DNA from: an uncultured Propionibacteriaceae bacterium
Lineage (GTDB): Bacteria; Actinomycetota; Actinomycetes; Propionibacteriales; Propionibacteriaceae
Direction: 5' to 3'
NCBI GenBank assembly: GCA_936941515.1
Contig: CAKZJI010000423.1
Coordinates: 1-8,261, forward strand
DNA: 8,261 nt
Made by a program: the position numbers and the translations under genes. This document shows positions 5,865 through 8,261 of this stretch, one piece after another. The notes beneath the pieces were generated by a model. The model did no database searches, was not told the DNA's origin, and worked only from the letters and a program-made list of their open reading frames with translations. Every line of letters begins with the position of its first letter. Within the stretch, counting starts at the first letter, position 1.

Positions 5865-8261
5865 ATGACCGACCGAGAGAACATCCAGGCAGTCACCGGA
5901 CTGGCGGCCATGCAGAAGAGCATGTTCTTCAGCTATGCCCTGGACGCCGAGACGGAGGCGTACGTCGAGCAGTTCGACTTCACCGGGTCCGGACCGGTGG
6001 ACATGCAGCGTCTTCGGGACGCCCTCGACGCGACCGGACGTCACTACGGGGTACTTCGGACGACCTTCTCGTTCAAGAACACCGACTCCCCTTACCAGAT
6101 CGTCCTGAAGAACCGTAAGCTGCCGCTGGACACGCTCGACCTGAGTCGCGACCCCGACCCCGAGGCCGCCGTCGAGGCATTCAAGACCGGTGATCGGGCG
6201 CGTGGTTTCGACCTGTCGGCCGACCCGTTGTTCCGCGCCACCCTGGTGGACGTGGGTGGGGACCGGTGGCACCTGGTCCTCACCTTCCACCACATCATCC
6301 TGGACGGCTGGTCACTCGGTCCGCTGTTCCGGACCTGGTTCGGATACTACGAGGAGCTGGGGCGTGGCGAGTTCGTCCAGCGCCACGAAGCGCATTCCTA
6401 CGACGAGTACATCGGCTGGTACGAGCGGCAGGGCGACGCGTCGGCACGTGAGTACTGGAGCAGAGCACTGGAGGGGTACGAACGTGCCGTCGGCCTGCCG
6501 CGCAGCCGGGAGTCGGAGGACTACACCACCGGGCAGCAGAGCTGGCTGCTCACGGCCAAGGTGCGTGAGCGCCTGGCTGCCGTCGCGCGCGATCTCCGGG
6601 TCACCGAGAGCACGCTGTTCCTGGCGGCGTGGGGGCTGCTGTTGCAGAAGTTCACCTACGCGGACGACGTGGTCTTCGGCAGCGTGGTGTCCGGTCGTGG
6701 CGTCGACGTTCCCGGTGTCGAGGACATGGTCGGCCTCTTCGCCAACACCCAACCCATCCGCCTGACGGCCCCCGCGAAGGACACCTCCTTCGCCGACCTG
6801 TGTGCGCAGGTCCAGGAGGCCTCGGTGCTCACCGGACCCTTCGAGGGGTTCCCCCTGTACGACGTGCAGAGCGTCTCCTCCCTGAAGAACCGGCTGCTCG
6901 ATCACGTCGTCGCGTTCGAGAACTACCCCATGTCGGAACAGTTGCAGACCTTCGGTGCCGACGAGGACGGACTGCACATCGACGGCGTTGACGTGTTCGA
7001 ACGGACGAACTACGACCTGCACGTGGTCGTCAATCCCGGGACGTCTTACCGGGTGAGCCTCACCTACAACGCGGAGGTCTACGACCAGGAGGCGATCACG
7101 ACGGTCGGGACGGCCCTGGTGCGACTGCTCGAGGCGGTGGCCCGCGACCCGCGTAGGTGCATCCGGGACATAGCGGTCGCCGACTTCCCCGCAGAGCGGT
7201 CGACGCCCATACCCGACGGAGTGTCCCTCGGCGGACTCTTCCAGGCGGCGGTGCAGAAGCACGCCGGCGAGGTCGCGCTCGTGCACCACGACCGCGAGTA
7301 CACCTACCGGCATGTGGACCGCTGGGCCGGGGACGTCCGGGACGCCTTGGTGCAGCTCGACCTCGAACCGGGAGTGACCGTCGCGGTCCTGCTCGACCGA
7401 CGTCCCGCGCTCGTGGCGGCAATCCTCGGCACATTGAGCAACGGCAATTCCGTCGTACCGATGGACATCAAGGACGCCGCGCCCCGGATCGCCGGAATCC
7501 TGGAGGACTCCGGGGCCGCCGTCGTCCTGACGGTGGCGGAGTTCACCCATCTGCTGCCCGAGGACATGGCGCGGGTGCTCCTGGACGAAGACGGTAATCA
7601 GGCGGAGAACGCCGACACCGCGCACGAGGTCACCGAGTGGCATCCCGCCCAGGCCGACGACAGGGCAGCACTCATGTACACGTCGGGGTCGACCGGCCTG
7701 CCCAAGGGATGCCGCATCACGCACCGCAACATCCTCCGGCTCGTCCTCGACCAGGACTACGCGACCTTCGACGACCGGCAGGTCTTCCTCCTGACGAGCT
7801 CACCGGCCTTCGACGCCCTGACTCTCGAGCTGTGGGGAACCATGCTGTTCGGCGGGACACTGGTGATCCCCGACGAGATCGACATCCTCGACGGGGACCG
7901 GATGCGGCAGATGGTGCAGCGCCACGGCGTCACCACCATGTGGTTGACGGCACCGCTGTTCAACCAGCTCTGTGACCAGGACCCGGCCATTTTCGCCGGG
8001 CTGGGCCACCTCATGGTCGGTGGCAGCGCCCTGTCGGTGCGCCATGTCGCGAAGGTCCACCAGGCGTGCCCGTCGCTGCGTATCACCAACGGGTACGGCC
8101 CGACGGAGAACACGACCTTCTCCACGACGCACGAGATCCAGGCCGAGGACCTGCAGGGGAGCAACATCCCGATCGGCCGTCCCATCGCGCACGCCTCGGC
8201 GTACGTCGTCGACACGGGTTTGCAGCCGCTGCCGGCGGGCGCCGTGGGTGAGCTCCTGGTC
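5865..8261 (+). CDS. NRPS, N-terminal part (D-accepting C domain - A domain), 3' partial
   Basis: The 799 residues seen here begin the next NRPS of the assembly line and run off the right edge. The N-terminus (ENIQAVTGLAAMQKSMFF) resembles an acceptor docking segment merging into the first motif of a C domain that takes a D-configured donor. The C domain spans about 1-430, with YVEQ, active site HHIILDG (His142, His143, Asp147), VGLFANTQP and FENYP. YVEQ and FENYP are typical of such D-to-L (DCL) domains, which agrees with the E domain ending the preceding protein. The A domain, from about residue 453, has YTSGSTGLPKG (605-615) and NGYGPTE (742-748). Its visible specificity residues are D650 A651 L654 W693 M717 G719 G743 T751 F752; the invariant Lys lies beyond the window. 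The set resembles valine codes. The second core motif is atypical (NGNSVVPMD where AGGAYVPLD is usual). The rest of the A domain, a PCP and any further modules or thioesterase must lie to the right. Confidence 0.93.
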   Translation, partial: MTDRENIQAVTGLAAMQKSMFFSYALDAETEAYVEQFDFTGSGPVDMQRLRDALDATGRHYGVLRTTFSFKNTDSPYQIVLKNRKLPLDTLDLSRDPDPEAAVEAFKTGDRARGFDLSADPLFRATLVDVGGDRWHLVLTFHHIILDGWSLGPLFRTWFGYYEELGRGEFVQRHEAHSYDEYIGWYERQGDASAREYWSRALEGYERAVGLPRSRESEDYTTGQQSWLLTAKVRERLAAVARDLRVTESTLFLAAWGLLLQKFTYADDVVFGSVVSGRGVDVPGVEDMVGLFANTQPIRLTAPAKDTSFADLCAQVQEASVLTGPFEGFPLYDVQSVSSLKNRLLDHVVAFENYPMSEQLQTFGADEDGLHIDGVDVFERTNYDLHVVVNPGTSYRVSLTYNAEVYDQEAITTVGTALVRLLEAVARDPRRCIRDIAVADFPAERSTPIPDGVSLGGLFQAAVQKHAGEVALVHHDREYTYRHVDRWAGDVRDALVQLDLEPGVTVAVLLDRRPALVAAILGTLSNGNSVVPMDIKDAAPRIAGILEDSGAAVVLTVAEFTHLLPEDMARVLLDEDGNQAENADTAHEVTEWHPAQADDRAALMYTSGSTGLPKGCRITHRNILRLVLDQDYATFDDRQVFLLTSSPAFDALTLELWGTMLFGGTLVIPDEIDILDGDRMRQMVQRHGVTTMWLTAPLFNQLCDQDPAIFAGLGHLMVGGSALSVRHVAKVHQACPSLRITNGYGPTENTTFSTTHEIQAEDLQGSNIPIGRPIAHASAYVVDTGLQPLPAGAVGELLV

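Noticed and set aside
3560..8110. Near-identical stretch around the NGYGPTE motif in both A domains (3560-3580 and 8085-8105) as a repeat or recombination track
   Set aside because: The similarity is confined to a conserved core motif and breaks down on both sides, as expected for homologous domains rather than a recent duplication.
1..8261. TTA codons, CRISPR arrays, tRNA genes, insertion sequences, terminators
   Set aside because: Reading through the window I saw no in-frame TTA codon, no regularly spaced repeats, no tRNA-like fold, no transposase and no hairpin followed by a T run.

Overview
The window is a piece of a hybrid polyketide synthase / non-ribosomal peptide synthetase (PKS-NRPS) gene cluster. 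All genes are on the + strand and nearly every base is coding. The DNA is strongly G+C rich with G or C in most third codon positions. That fits an actinomycete best, but another high-GC bacterium is possible, because no taxonomic marker gene is present.

Layout. (1) From base 1 to about 1340 is the C-terminal part of a PKS module: the second half of a ketosynthase (KS), the flanking linker typical of modules without their own acyltransferase (AT), and a carrier protein. No AT, ketoreductase, dehydratase or enoylreductase lies between KS and carrier, which is the trans-AT type of organisation. (2) From about 1340 to 5815 is a complete NRPS module: condensation (C), adenylation (A), peptidyl carrier (PCP) and epimerization (E). 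(3) A 49-base gap holds a ribosome binding site and a weak hairpin. (4) From 5865 to the right edge is the start of the next NRPS: a C domain of the kind that follows an E domain, and most of an A domain.

The PKS and the first NRPS module lie in different reading frames. The natural protein sequence passes from frame 1 to frame 2 near base 1340, and dropping one base of the TT at 1340-1341 would join them into a single KS-ACP-C-A-PCP-E polypeptide. The frame-2 gene has only a TTG start with no ribosome binding site at a usual distance. A frameshift (sequencing error, true mutation or recoding) is therefore more likely than two separate genes. The linker beside it also encodes, on the opposite strand, a peptide resembling a signal anchor, so a small foreign insert at the junction is a second possibility.

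How the parts work together (inference). The KS and carrier extend or relay an acyl chain whose beta-keto group is not reduced in this module. The first C domain joins that chain to an amino acid chosen by the first A domain (specificity residues DGYFLGGVFK, probably a branched aliphatic such as Ile or Val). The E domain inverts it to the D form. A short C-terminal tail then docks to the next protein, whose C domain accepts the D residue and adds a second, probably Val-like, amino acid (partial code DALWMGGTF plus a lysine outside the window). The predicted fragment is beta-ketoacyl, then D-(Ile/Val-like), then Val-like. I could not match it to a named natural product.
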